Positions 1-5,357 of a DNA stretch of 6,305 nucleotides are shown piece by piece. Source of the DNA: Candidatus Bathyarchaeota archaeon (lineage in GTDB: Archaea; Thermoproteota; Bathyarchaeia; Bathyarchaeales; Bathycorpusculaceae); contig DAOUSM010000059.1 of assembly GCA_030627225.1 (NCBI GenBank), positions 1 through 6,305 of the forward strand, given 5' to 3'. The stretch's first letter is position 1; each line of letters opens with the position of its first letter. The position numbers were made by a program, and so were the translations under genes. The notes beneath the pieces were generated by a model that searched no databases, was not told the origin of the DNA, and was given only the letters and a program-made list of their open reading frames with translations.

Positions 1-1
1 C

Positions 2-307
2 AAATCAAAGCCTGGAAAACATGGCTCAGCCAAAGCAAGAATAGTGGCCATAGGCATTTTTGACGGTGTTAAAAGAAGTTTCGTTAAGCCTGTGGATGCA
101 AACGCAGAAGTGCCGATAATTAATAAGAGAAGCGGTCAAGTTTTCGCCGTTAATCCTTCCGGGGTTCAAATAATGGATTTAGAAACTTACGAGTATTTGG
201 ATGCTCCCTTTCCCGATGACGAGGAGTTGAAAGCGAAACTTGTTCCCGGCGTTGAAATTGAGTATTGGCGAATACTGGGCAGAGTAAAAATTGTTAGAAC
301 AAAATAA
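2..307 (+). CDS. eif5A: Translation factor aIF5A, 5'-truncated by the window edge
   Basis: Archaeal translation factor 5A, which binds the ribosome and relieves stalling at difficult peptide bonds. The reading frame is open to the left edge and gives KSKPGKHGSAKAR before the first possible internal start (GTG at 44). This is the hypusine loop of the family, and the lysine modified to hypusine (or deoxyhypusine) is the K of PGKHG, codon 17-19. The true start therefore lies outside the window and the GTG at 44 is internal. After the loop come the end of the N-terminal SH3-like domain (VAIGIFDGVKRSF) and the C-terminal OB fold (VPIINKRSGQVFAV to the end). The stop is TAA. About 100 codons are visible of a usual 130 or so, so roughly 30 N-terminal residues are missing. 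The gene is separated from the following acetyltransferase by 67 nt with no clear promoter. Family identity is secure. Confidence 0.96.
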   Translation, partial: KSKPGKHGSAKARIVAIGIFDGVKRSFVKPVDANAEVPIINKRSGQVFAVNPSGVQIMDLETYEYLDAPFPDDEELKAKLVPGVEIEYWRILGRVKIVRTK

Positions 308-361
308 AATGAAAAGCTGAATTTGGACAAAAACCTTAGCGTGTATCCTTATCTATCTTCT

Positions 362-366
362 GAGGT
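362..366 (+). promoter_or_regulatory. Ribosome binding site that decides the GNAT start
   Basis: GAGGT lies 8 nt before the TTG at 375. It overlaps the more upstream in-frame TTG at 366, which would leave that codon with no usable spacing. This favours initiation at 375 over 366. Confidence 0.65.
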
Positions 367-374
367 TGCTCTTC

Positions 375-893
375 TTGGATGCTGTTAAGTTGAAGGATGA
401 TAGGACCGTTCGGATAAGGGAATTTCGAATAGAAGATAAAGAGAAACTTTTTGAGATGTACGAGTCTCTTTCAGATGAGGCTGTACGTTGGGCGTTGCCA
501 CCTTATACGAGAGAAAGAATTGAAAGGGGATGGTTAAGTAATCTGCAAAACCTAATAGCTATGGTGGCTCTATACAACGACAAAATAGTTGGGCACACTC
601 AAATCTATAAGTTTCCTCACTCTCGGAGAAAGGGCACAAGTGACTTAGTCATTTATCTTCACCAAGATTTTCATAATGTGGGGTTAGGCACGGCGATGCT
701 TACTAAACTAATAGAGCTTGCAAAAAAGGAAGGACTGCATAGAATAGGCTTACATGTCACAGCAGATAACAAACCAGCAATTCATCTTTACAAAAAATTA
801 GGCTTCAAAATTGAGGGAGTGATGAAAGACTCTTATTTCGGAGAAGACGGAAGATACCATGACGAGTTTGTAATGGGATTGATACTGAAATGA
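375..893 (+). CDS. GNAT-family N-acetyltransferase
   Basis: A Gcn5-related acetyltransferase that would move an acetyl group from acetyl-CoA to an unidentified amine, in the cytoplasm. From the TTG at 375 the protein is 172 residues, a usual single-domain length. The N-terminal part (about residues 11-60, TVRIREFRIEDKEKLF) has the typical opening strand and helix. The acetyl-CoA loop is HNVGLGTAML (residues 100-109), followed by the motif B region with N132 and Y139 in DNKPAIHLYKKLGF. Motif A normally reads R/Q-x-x-G-x-G; here a histidine (H100) takes the basic or glutamine position. The TTG at 375 is chosen because GAGGT stands 8 nt upstream; starting at TTG 366 would add three residues. The stop is TGA. 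It follows aIF5A on the same strand, but no functional link is evident. Substrate could be protein N-termini, a small molecule or an antibiotic; the sequence does not tell. Confidence 0.9.
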   Translation: MDAVKLKDDRTVRIREFRIEDKEKLFEMYESLSDEAVRWALPPYTRERIERGWLSNLQNLIAMVALYNDKIVGHTQIYKFPHSRRKGTSDLVIYLHQDFHNVGLGTAMLTKLIELAKKEGLHRIGLHVTADNKPAIHLYKKLGFKIEGVMKDSYFGEDGRYHDEFVMGLILK

Positions 894-956
894 TTTATAA
901 TTGAGATGGAGGACTGTAAGTCGCTAAATTTGAAAGGAAAACAATAACTATATGTT

Positions 957-972
957 GGGTTTTTGTGTTTAT
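957..972 (+). terminator. Possible T-rich terminator after the GNAT gene
   Basis: About 65 nt after the GNAT stop there is a T-rich stretch (GGGTTTTTGTGTTTATC) typical of archaeal intrinsic termination, with no strong hairpin. It overlaps the 3' end of the convergent membrane-protein gene. The 75-nt gap before it (894-968) holds nothing else that I can support. Confidence 0.3.
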
Positions 973-1169
973 CTCCACCAATCCCAGCTGAGTTTTTTAA
1001 ATCCTATGTAAAGTATTGAGAGTACCACTCCCCAGCTTAATGCGATGCTTGCCACTTCCAATACTGCATTGTCACTCAGATAGCTGTAGCTTGCCCAAGC
1101 ACTTATCCCACATAAACCCACCAATAAGAGGATGAACATGGCGAAATGGATTGCGCGTTCCGCTGTCAA
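969..1169 (-). CDS. Small two-helix membrane protein, function unknown
   Basis: I do not recognise this 66-residue protein. It has two hydrophobic segments, about residues 8-30 (FAMFILLLVGLCGISAW at its core) and 35-57 (VASIALSWGVVLSILYIGF), joined by a short loop (LSDN). A short N-terminal tail (MTAERAIH) and a basic, aromatic C-terminal tail (KKLSWDWWR) suggest that both ends face the cytoplasm as a helical hairpin. The TTG start is supported by GGTGA 7 nt upstream; without it the first ATG would be residue 11, inside the first helix. The stop is TAA. It lies convergent to the GNAT gene and 159 nt downstream of the sHSP gene on the same strand, with a C/D sRNA on the opposite strand between them, so it probably has its own promoter, perhaps in the AT-rich stretch at 1229-1242. 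Composition and the ribosome binding site argue for a real gene. Confidence 0.65.
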   Translation of the reverse strand: MTAERAIHFAMFILLLVGLCGISAWASYSYLSDNAVLEVASIALSWGVVLSILYIGFKKLSWDWWR

Positions 1170-1176
1170 TAGCGTT

Positions 1177-1181
1177 TCACC
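1177..1181 (-). promoter_or_regulatory. Ribosome binding site of the small membrane protein
   Basis: On the minus strand GGTGA lies 7 nt before the TTG at 1169. It matches the anti-Shine-Dalgarno core and supports TTG as the start. Confidence 0.55.
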
Positions 1182-1199
1182 AGCTAAACTTGCTTTAGA

Positions 1200-1219
1200 T
1201 TAACAGAACCTATTGTTAA
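1200..1219. repeat. Perfect 6-bp inverted repeat in the promoter region
   Basis: TTAACA (1200-1205) and TGTTAA (1214-1219) form a perfect inverted repeat around an 8-nt spacer. On the minus strand it falls between the AT-rich promoter candidate at 1229-1242 and the start of the 66-residue membrane protein, near where transcription would begin (about 1209). It could be an operator for a dimeric regulator or a weak hairpin; in AT-rich DNA it may also be chance. Confidence 0.35.
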
Positions 1220-1225
1220 GATTTT

Positions 1226-1242
1226 CCGTTAAAATTTATTTT
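1226..1242 (+). promoter_or_regulatory. Putative archaeal promoter of the C/D sRNA
   Basis: A TATA-like element TTAAAATTTATT (1229-1240) is preceded by CCG, a possible BRE remnant. Its centre is about 26 nt before position 1260, just ahead of the sRNA terminal stem at 1264, which is the usual archaeal TATA-to-start distance. The element is nearly symmetrical and on the minus strand (AAATAAATTTTAA) could also serve the 66-residue membrane protein gene, making this a possible bidirectional promoter. Confidence 0.5.
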
Positions 1243-1263
1243 GTTGTCTGCATCATATGTTTT

Positions 1264-1323
1264 GAAGCCGATGATGCGATAAGAGCCATCTGATTTATGA
1301 CGACGTTTAAAGGCTGAGGCTTC
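1264..1323 (+). ncRNA. Box C/D guide sRNA (2'-O-methylation guide)
   Basis: A 60-nt RNA gene with the full archaeal C/D layout. Seen in order: stem strand GAAGCC (1264-1269), box C ATGATGC (1271-1277), 12-nt guide GATAAGAGCCAT (1278-1289), box D' CTGA (1290-1293), spacer TTT, box C' ATGACGA (1297-1303), 10-nt guide CGTTTAAAGG (1304-1313), box D CTGA (1314-1317), and stem strand GGCTTC (1318-1323), a perfect complement of the first. The C/D pair can form a kink-turn: six-base-pair stem, three-nucleotide bulge GAU, two sheared G-A pairs, U-U, then G-C. Such RNAs assemble with L7Ae, Nop5 and fibrillarin and direct ribose methylation of the target base paired to the fifth guide base before D or D'. 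By that rule the D' guide predicts a methylated C and the D guide a methylated U. Deviations: the last base of box C is C instead of A, and C' has one mismatch. Only the plus strand has the boxes. The RNA ends 5 nt before the stop codon of the convergent sHSP gene. Confidence 0.85.
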
Positions 1324-1328
1324 CAAAT

Positions 1329-1772
1329 TTATTCTATTGGAATTTCATATTCATGCTTTCGTGGCAGGTGAATCTCCAGAATTCCCTTTCTGAAGCGGAT
1401 TTCCATTTTTTCCATGTACACCGGTACTGGAATGCGTGTTTCACAGCGAAATGTATGGAATTCACCCTTATATTGGGTTATGCCGAAATCGTCAAACCTT
1501 ACTTTTCGCTTCAGCTTTGCCAATATTTCAACAGTGTCTTTGCTTATTGGTTTAACCTGTATCGTGTTTTCTTCGGCGTAGGGTAAATCAACCGTCACTA
1601 TAACCTCTGTCGGAGTTACCATTACATCACGAAGCGGTTCCATTGTGCAAGCTCTTTGGTCCCAGCTTGGCTTTTCAATTAACCTCTCTCTGAATCTTTC
1701 AGCCCACTCCTCCAAATTTTCGAAGTATTCGTCGATGATATCGAAGATTGAACGTTTCCTTCTAATTGATAT
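1329..1772 (-). CDS. hsp20: Small heat-shock protein (Hsp20/alpha-crystallin family)
   Basis: An ATP-independent holdase that binds unfolding proteins in large oligomers. From the ATA at 1772 it is 147 residues. The N-terminal segment SIRRKRSIFDIIDEYFENL is typical of archaeal sHSPs. The alpha-crystallin domain runs about residues 46-139, from DVMVTPTEVIVTVDLP through FHTFRCETRIPVPV to RKGILEIHLPRK, which corresponds to the conserved G-x-L motif. The tail ends in IPI (144-146), the I-x-I motif that docks onto neighbouring subunits. The start is odd: between the PAC2 stop and the TTG at 1715 this frame contains no ATG, GTG or TTG, yet residues 2-19 look like genuine sHSP sequence and a perfect GGAGG stands 8 nt before the ATA. 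Starting at TTG 1715 would give 128 residues, cut off the N-terminal arm and have no ribosome binding site. The gene overlaps nothing but sits 12 nt after the PAC2 stop, so it is most likely co-transcribed and translationally coupled. Family is certain; the start is inferred. Confidence 0.88.
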   Translation of the reverse strand: MSIRRKRSIFDIIDEYFENLEEWAERFRERLIEKPSWDQRACTMEPLRDVMVTPTEVIVTVDLPYAEENTIQVKPISKDTVEILAKLKRKVRFDDFGITQYKGEFHTFRCETRIPVPVYMEKMEIRFRKGILEIHLPRKHEYEIPIE

Positions 1773-1780
1773 TGTAAAAT

Positions 1781-1785
1781 CCTCC
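1781..1785 (-). promoter_or_regulatory. Strong ribosome binding site overlapping the PAC2 stop codon
   Basis: GGAGG on the minus strand shares its first G with the PAC2 TAG stop (TAGGAGG) and lies 8 nt before the ATA at 1772. It fixes the start region of the sHSP and suggests that ribosomes finishing PAC2 reinitiate there. Confidence 0.75.
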
Positions 1786-2549
1786 TATGAGACGTATAAT
1801 GGAATGTCATACTCCCGCGTCTTTTTCATCTTTGACAACTCTTGTTGAGTCCGCCTCATCACATCCCTAGCCTTCAAGCGAATTTCCTCACCCTTCTCCA
1901 GAAGCTTTGAAATATCCACTTTTATTCCTATGATATTCGCCAATTCCTTCAGTACCTCTGCTGCTGCTTCTGGGTCTGGATAGTTAAAGAAGCACTGTCC
2001 GAGTAAGGTGATGGCTGGTACACCAGTGGTGGCACAGTACTGCATCATAGTTGCCTGAGGACCAACCATATACCCTTCTCTCAATATTTCTATACCTTTA
2101 TCATGAACCATTTTCAGTATCTCCGGACTTGACGCAGCGGCAAACACCTTCAATTCCTTAACATCTTGCCTGTCTTGAACGGGAATTCCACTCATTGAAA
2201 TCATCAGTTTAACATTTTTGTCCCTTCCCCAATCGATCAAAGTGTGCATTATAGGATAGATTGCTTCTGCTGATATGGCTGTTTCTGAAACGGCTAGAAG
2301 AGTGTCATGGTTTCCAAAAATTCTTATCGGCGAATGGGGTAATCCCTCGTGCAAAACGATTAGAGGCGGCAGCAGCCTTGAATCCATGTATGCCACCTCT
2401 GTCAAGTTGAGCTCTGATATTATGTGTGAAGCTGCTATGACGCCGACTAATCCAACATCTGGAAAACCGAAAAGCATGACGGCGCCATGTGGAACATCTT
2501 TTCTCTCTATAATTTTGGTCTCTTCACTCAAGTTTAACCCTCTAAACAT
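1785..2549 (-). CDS. PAC2-family protein, proteasome assembly chaperone homologue
   Basis: Archaeal PAC2 (formerly DUF75) proteins such as PbaA and PbaB are related to eukaryotic proteasome assembly chaperones and can bind the 20S alpha ring. The 254-residue product shows the family pattern: GFPDVGLVG near residue 28, LPPLIVLHEGLPHSPIRIFG near 60-79, ISMSGIP near 117, then GPQATMMQYCATTGVPAITLLG and the DPEAAAEVLKELANIIG helix. A charged helix (about 216-245) leads into the tail EYDIPLYVS. The last residues nearly form the hydrophobic-Tyr-X proteasome-docking tail, but one extra serine follows LYV. Two starts are possible: ATG at 2549, close to the likely transcription start, and TTG at 2531 (six residues shorter), which has GAGGG 6 nt upstream. 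The stop is TAG. It is the first gene of a minus-strand operon with the sHSP, which fits protein quality control. Family is clear; the exact partner is inferred. Confidence 0.9.
   Translation of the reverse strand: MFRGLNLSEETKIIERKDVPHGAVMLFGFPDVGLVGVIAASHIISELNLTEVAYMDSRLLPPLIVLHEGLPHSPIRIFGNHDTLLAVSETAISAEAIYPIMHTLIDWGRDKNVKLMISMSGIPVQDRQDVKELKVFAAASSPEILKMVHDKGIEILREGYMVGPQATMMQYCATTGVPAITLLGQCFFNYPDPEAAAEVLKELANIIGIKVDISKLLEKGEEIRLKARDVMRRTQQELSKMKKTREYDIPLYVS
2538..2542 (-). promoter_or_regulatory. Ribosome binding site favouring a TTG start for PAC2
   Basis: GAGGG on the minus strand lies inside the ATG-initiated reading frame and 6 nt before TTG 2531. It suggests that the protein may start MSEETKII rather than at the ATG at 2549, which has no such site upstream. 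Confidence 0.5.
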
Positions 2550-2566
2550 TTCTAAGTCTGGAGTGT

Positions 2567-2580
2567 GTAAAAAGTTTATG
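2567..2580 (-). promoter_or_regulatory. Putative promoter of the PAC2-sHSP operon
   Basis: On the minus strand CATAAACTTTTTAC is an AT-rich TATA-like element, with ACTTC upstream as a possible BRE. Its centre is about 26 nt before position 2548, so transcription would start almost at the ATG, giving either a leaderless message or a leader of roughly 18 nt for the TTG start. Confidence 0.4.
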
Positions 2581-2602
2581 GAAGTTTAAGCCCTAAAATT
2601 GA

Positions 2603-2615
2603 ATATTTATTTAAA
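2603..2615 (+). promoter_or_regulatory. Putative promoter of the srp54 operon
   Basis: ATATTTATTTAAA is a good archaeal TATA-like element in the 96-nt gap between the divergent PAC2 and srp54 genes. Transcription would start about 26 nt further on, near 2635, giving a leader of about 10 nt that still contains the srp54 ribosome binding site (GGAG at 2637-2640, 5 nt before ATG). Confidence 0.55.
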
Positions 2616-2645
2616 GGTGTAAATGGTTTTAAATCTGGAGAGATC

Positions 2646-3980
2646 ATGGCTTTAGAACGTTTAGGTTCCTCGCTTTACGAAGCATTAAGAAAGGTTTTCA
2701 GAGCCTCTATTGTTGATGAGGCTACTGTCAAAGAGCTTGTGCGAGATGTACAGAGGGCTCTGCTTCAAGCAGATGTAAACGTTAAACTTGTGCTTGGCAT
2801 TTCCAAGCGAATAGAAGACAGGGCATTAAAAGAGAAGGTTCCTCCGGGCATTTCAAGACGCGAGCACGTAATAAAAGTTGTTTATGAAGAGCTAACACGC
2901 TTTCTCGGGGAAAAGCCGGTTCCCATGAAAATAGAGCCTGGGAGAAAAAAGGTGATAATGCTTGTCGGCATCCAAGGCTCTGGAAAAACAACAGCCGCAG
3001 CCAAACTTGCAAGATACTTCCAAAAAAGGGGACTAAAACCAGCTTTAATCTGTGCAGACACATACCGCCCAGGCGCCTATGCACAACTCCGACAACTCGC
3101 AAACAGAATAAATCTGCCCTTATATGGAGATCCGAAGGCTAAGAACCCTGTTAAAATAGCCTTTGAAGGTTTGAAGCACTTCAGCGACAGGGACATAATA
3201 CTCATTGACACTGCTGGTCGCCACAAGGAAGAGCAGGAACTGATTAAAGAGATGAAGACGCTTGAGAAAAAAATCAAACCAGACGAAGTCATGCTGGTGA
3301 TTGACGGAACAATCGGGCAACAGGCGCTGGTTCAGGCAAAAGCGTTCAATGAGGCGACACCTATAGGCTCTATCCTCTTAACAAAACTGGATGGGTCGGC
3401 CAGAGGTGGTGGCGCCCTCTCAGCAGTCGCAGCCACAGGCGCACCGATAAAATTCGTCAGCACAGGCGAAAAAATAGGGGAAATAGAACCGTTCGTTCCA
3501 TCCCGTTTCGTTGGCAGACTTCTTGGCATGGGTGATCTGGAAACCCTGATTGAGAAGGTACGTGAAGCAGAGGTAACGGTTCCTGAAAAGAAGGCAAAGG
3601 CCATCTTAAGCGGCAAGTTCACGCTAACAGACATGTATGAACAGTTCGAAGCCGTGAAGGGTATGGGTCCCTTCCGAAAACTTCTGAAAATGGTTCCAGG
3701 TATGTCTTATGATGTGCCGGAAGAGATGCTGGAGATGGCTGAAGATCGTTTGGAGAAGTGGCGCGTAATAATTCAGTCCATGACACCAAAAGAAAAAGAA
3801 AACCCGAAGATTCTCAACGCTTCACGAATAAGGCGTGTGGCAAGGGGCTCCGGAACGAGCGAAAAAGATGTGAAGGAACTGCTAAAACAGTATTCAATGA
3901 TGCGTCGGATGATGAAAACCTTGCGGAGGAAAAAGAAACTACCCTTCTTCGGGAAAGGTTTACCACTCAAGTTTAAGTAA
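2646..3980 (+). CDS. srp54: Signal recognition particle GTPase SRP54
   Basis: The GTPase of the signal recognition particle. It binds 7S RNA and hydrophobic signal sequences on nascent chains and docks with FtsY at the membrane. The 444-residue length is normal. The N domain helical bundle spans about 1-95. The G domain shows the P-loop GIQGSGKTT (108-116), DTYRPGA (138-144), DTAGR (188-192) and TKLDG (246-250), followed by SARGGGALS, the segment special to SRP GTPases. The M domain (about 325-430) is rich in methionine and holds the RNA-binding helix-turn-helix segment SRIRRVARGSGTS (393-405); a very basic tail (KTLRRKKK and after) follows. All key residues look intact. The start is ATG with GGAG 5 nt upstream and the stop is TAA. 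It is the first gene of a plus-strand run with pus10, rpl21e, rpoF and DUF655, only 28 nt before pus10. Confidence 0.98.
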   Translation: MALERLGSSLYEALRKVFRASIVDEATVKELVRDVQRALLQADVNVKLVLGISKRIEDRALKEKVPPGISRREHVIKVVYEELTRFLGEKPVPMKIEPGRKKVIMLVGIQGSGKTTAAAKLARYFQKRGLKPALICADTYRPGAYAQLRQLANRINLPLYGDPKAKNPVKIAFEGLKHFSDRDIILIDTAGRHKEEQELIKEMKTLEKKIKPDEVMLVIDGTIGQQALVQAKAFNEATPIGSILLTKLDGSARGGGALSAVAATGAPIKFVSTGEKIGEIEPFVPSRFVGRLLGMGDLETLIEKVREAEVTVPEKKAKAILSGKFTLTDMYEQFEAVKGMGPFRKLLKMVPGMSYDVPEEMLEMAEDRLEKWRVIIQSMTPKEKENPKILNASRIRRVARGSGTSEKDVKELLKQYSMMRRMMKTLRRKKKLPFFGKGLPLKFK

Positions 3981-4008
3981 TTCTAGGCGGTAATCTGAAG
4001 GCAGTATT

Positions 4009-5352
4009 ATGGACATTTTAGAAAAAGCGTTAAAGATGCTTGAAAAACATCCTTTGTGTGACCATTGTCTAGGGAGACAGTTCGCCCTCCTTGGGCACGG
4101 TGTAGAAAATAATGAAAGGGGAATGTCAATAAAACTGGTTTTGACGCTTAAGGCCCACGCGCTAACACTTTCAAGGGAAAAAGAAGGCGTTAGAATTCTC
4201 AAAATTCTTGCAACAAACGGCTTCTTTGAAAAAGCTAAAGAAATACTGCACAGAATGAAGAAGCGTGTCCCAAGTAAAAGCGTCCCAAAAACGTGTTTCT
4301 TATGCGAAGGTAAATTTGAGGAAGTGGATAGTTTAGCGGAAAAAGCCCTTGAGAAGCTCAGAGACTATGAATACACCAATTTTCTAGTGGGCATAGAACT
4401 GCCTGTGCATGTTGAGGAACGTGAGGATGAGTTTAAGGCTGAGTTTGAAGTGAGTTACGGCGAGAACATGCGGAACGAGTTTGGTCGTCTGATAGGTAAA
4501 AGAATCGCTGAGTACAGCGGGAAAAAAGTGGAATTTAGAAAACCCGAAATAGTTGTGCTCGTCAATCCCTTAGCTGAAAAGGTAAGGCTTCAAGTAAATC
4601 CTCTTTACATTGCTGGTCGTTATAGAAAGCTCGTTAGAGGCATACCTCAGTCAAAATGGTTCTGCTCGAACTGCAGGGGGAAGGGCTGTGAGAAATGTAA
4701 CTGGACTGGAAAAATGTATCCAGAATCGGTGGAGGAAATAATTGAAAAGCCCTTTTTAGATGTGACTAAGGGTGTGAAAGCTTCGTTTCACGCTTCAGGA
4801 AGGGAGGATATAGATGCCCGCATGCTTGGAAAAGGCAGGCCCTTCGTAATAGAAATTACACAACCTAAAGGGCGGTTTTTGGACCTTAAAGAGCTGGAGG
4901 AGGCTGTAAACGCTTATGCCAAGGGCAAGGTTGAGGTTTCAGATCTGCGGTTTGCGGATAAAGATGTTGTTAGGAAATTGAAAAGAGCAGAGTCTGCGCA
5001 GAAAGAATACTGCGTCATCATAGAGTTTGAAAATAAAATTACAGCTAAAGATATGCGTCTTCTAGAAGAGAAGTTGACAAGCACCATGATTAAGCAGAAA
5101 ACCCCTGTCCGTGTCTTGCATAGGCGGGCGGACTTAACACGGGAAAAGTACATATACGAGGTTAAGGTAAAGAAGTTGTCGCCTAAAAGGGCTGAAATGA
5201 GAGTACGTTGTCAAGGAGGGCTATACGTTAAGGAATTGGTGACAGGTGATGAAGGAAGAACCACACCGAGCGTTTCAAGAATTCTCAAAAACAAAGCGAA
5301 GCCTATAAAGCTTGATGTTTTAAACGTAATTATGAAAAGATTAAGAGGTTAA
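4009..5352 (+). CDS. pus10: tRNA pseudouridine synthase Pus10
   Basis: Archaeal Pus10 makes pseudouridine 55, and in many archaea also 54, in the T-loop of tRNA. The 447-residue protein has an N-terminal accessory region with a THUMP-like fold and three pairs of cysteines likely to bind zinc: C17/C20 (CDHC), C96/C99 (CFLC) and C219/C222/C227/C230 (CSNC...CEKC). The catalytic domain follows from about 240. HASGREDIDARMLGKGRPF (261-279) is the family active-site motif; by analogy with the GRTD motif of TruA the catalytic aspartate is probably D267. The C-terminal GGLYVKELVTGDEGRTTPS (403-421) is the second hallmark block. The start is ATG with GAAGG 7 nt upstream and the stop is TAA. It is tightly placed between srp54 and rpl21e (5 nt before the next start), consistent with one transcript. 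No truncation or missing residue was noticed. Confidence 0.96.
   Translation: MDILEKALKMLEKHPLCDHCLGRQFALLGHGVENNERGMSIKLVLTLKAHALTLSREKEGVRILKILATNGFFEKAKEILHRMKKRVPSKSVPKTCFLCEGKFEEVDSLAEKALEKLRDYEYTNFLVGIELPVHVEEREDEFKAEFEVSYGENMRNEFGRLIGKRIAEYSGKKVEFRKPEIVVLVNPLAEKVRLQVNPLYIAGRYRKLVRGIPQSKWFCSNCRGKGCEKCNWTGKMYPESVEEIIEKPFLDVTKGVKASFHASGREDIDARMLGKGRPFVIEITQPKGRFLDLKELEEAVNAYAKGKVEVSDLRFADKDVVRKLKRAESAQKEYCVIIEFENKITAKDMRLLEEKLTSTMIKQKTPVRVLHRRADLTREKYIYEVKVKKLSPKRAEMRVRCQGGLYVKELVTGDEGRTTPSVSRILKNKAKPIKLDVLNVIMKRLRG
5345..5349 (+). promoter_or_regulatory. Ribosome binding site of rpl21e inside the end of pus10
   Basis: GAGGT, within the last Arg-Gly codons of pus10, lies 8 nt before the rpl21e ATG. 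Its position suggests coupled translation of the two genes. Confidence 0.55.
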
Positions 5353-5357
5353 AGAAA

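Noticed and set aside
44..307. aIF5A as an 87-residue protein starting at GTG 44
   Set aside because: The frame is open to the left edge and encodes the hypusine loop before this GTG, so the start is internal.
308..374. A second C/D sRNA (ATGAAAA followed by two CTGA tetramers)
   Set aside because: There is no proper box C, the first CTGA is only a few bases away, and there is no closing stem.
1249..1302. A 17-codon minus-strand reading frame opposite the sRNA
   Set aside because: It is very short, has no ribosome binding site, and the sequence is better explained by the sRNA on the plus strand.
1353..1586. A 77-residue plus-strand reading frame
   Set aside because: It is a shadow of the sHSP gene with no domain pattern.
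1785..1787. UAG as a pyrrolysine codon
   Set aside because: No pyl genes or insertion element are visible, TAG also ends rpoF at a normal length, and PAC2 is complete at this stop. Kept only as a low-probability alternative in the findings.
2275..2589. A 104-residue plus-strand reading frame
   Set aside because: It lies opposite the conserved PAC2 gene and runs into its promoter; composition is not protein-like.
3758..3976. A 72-residue plus-strand frame within srp54
   Set aside because: It is an alternate frame of the highly basic SRP54 M domain; the main frame is certain.
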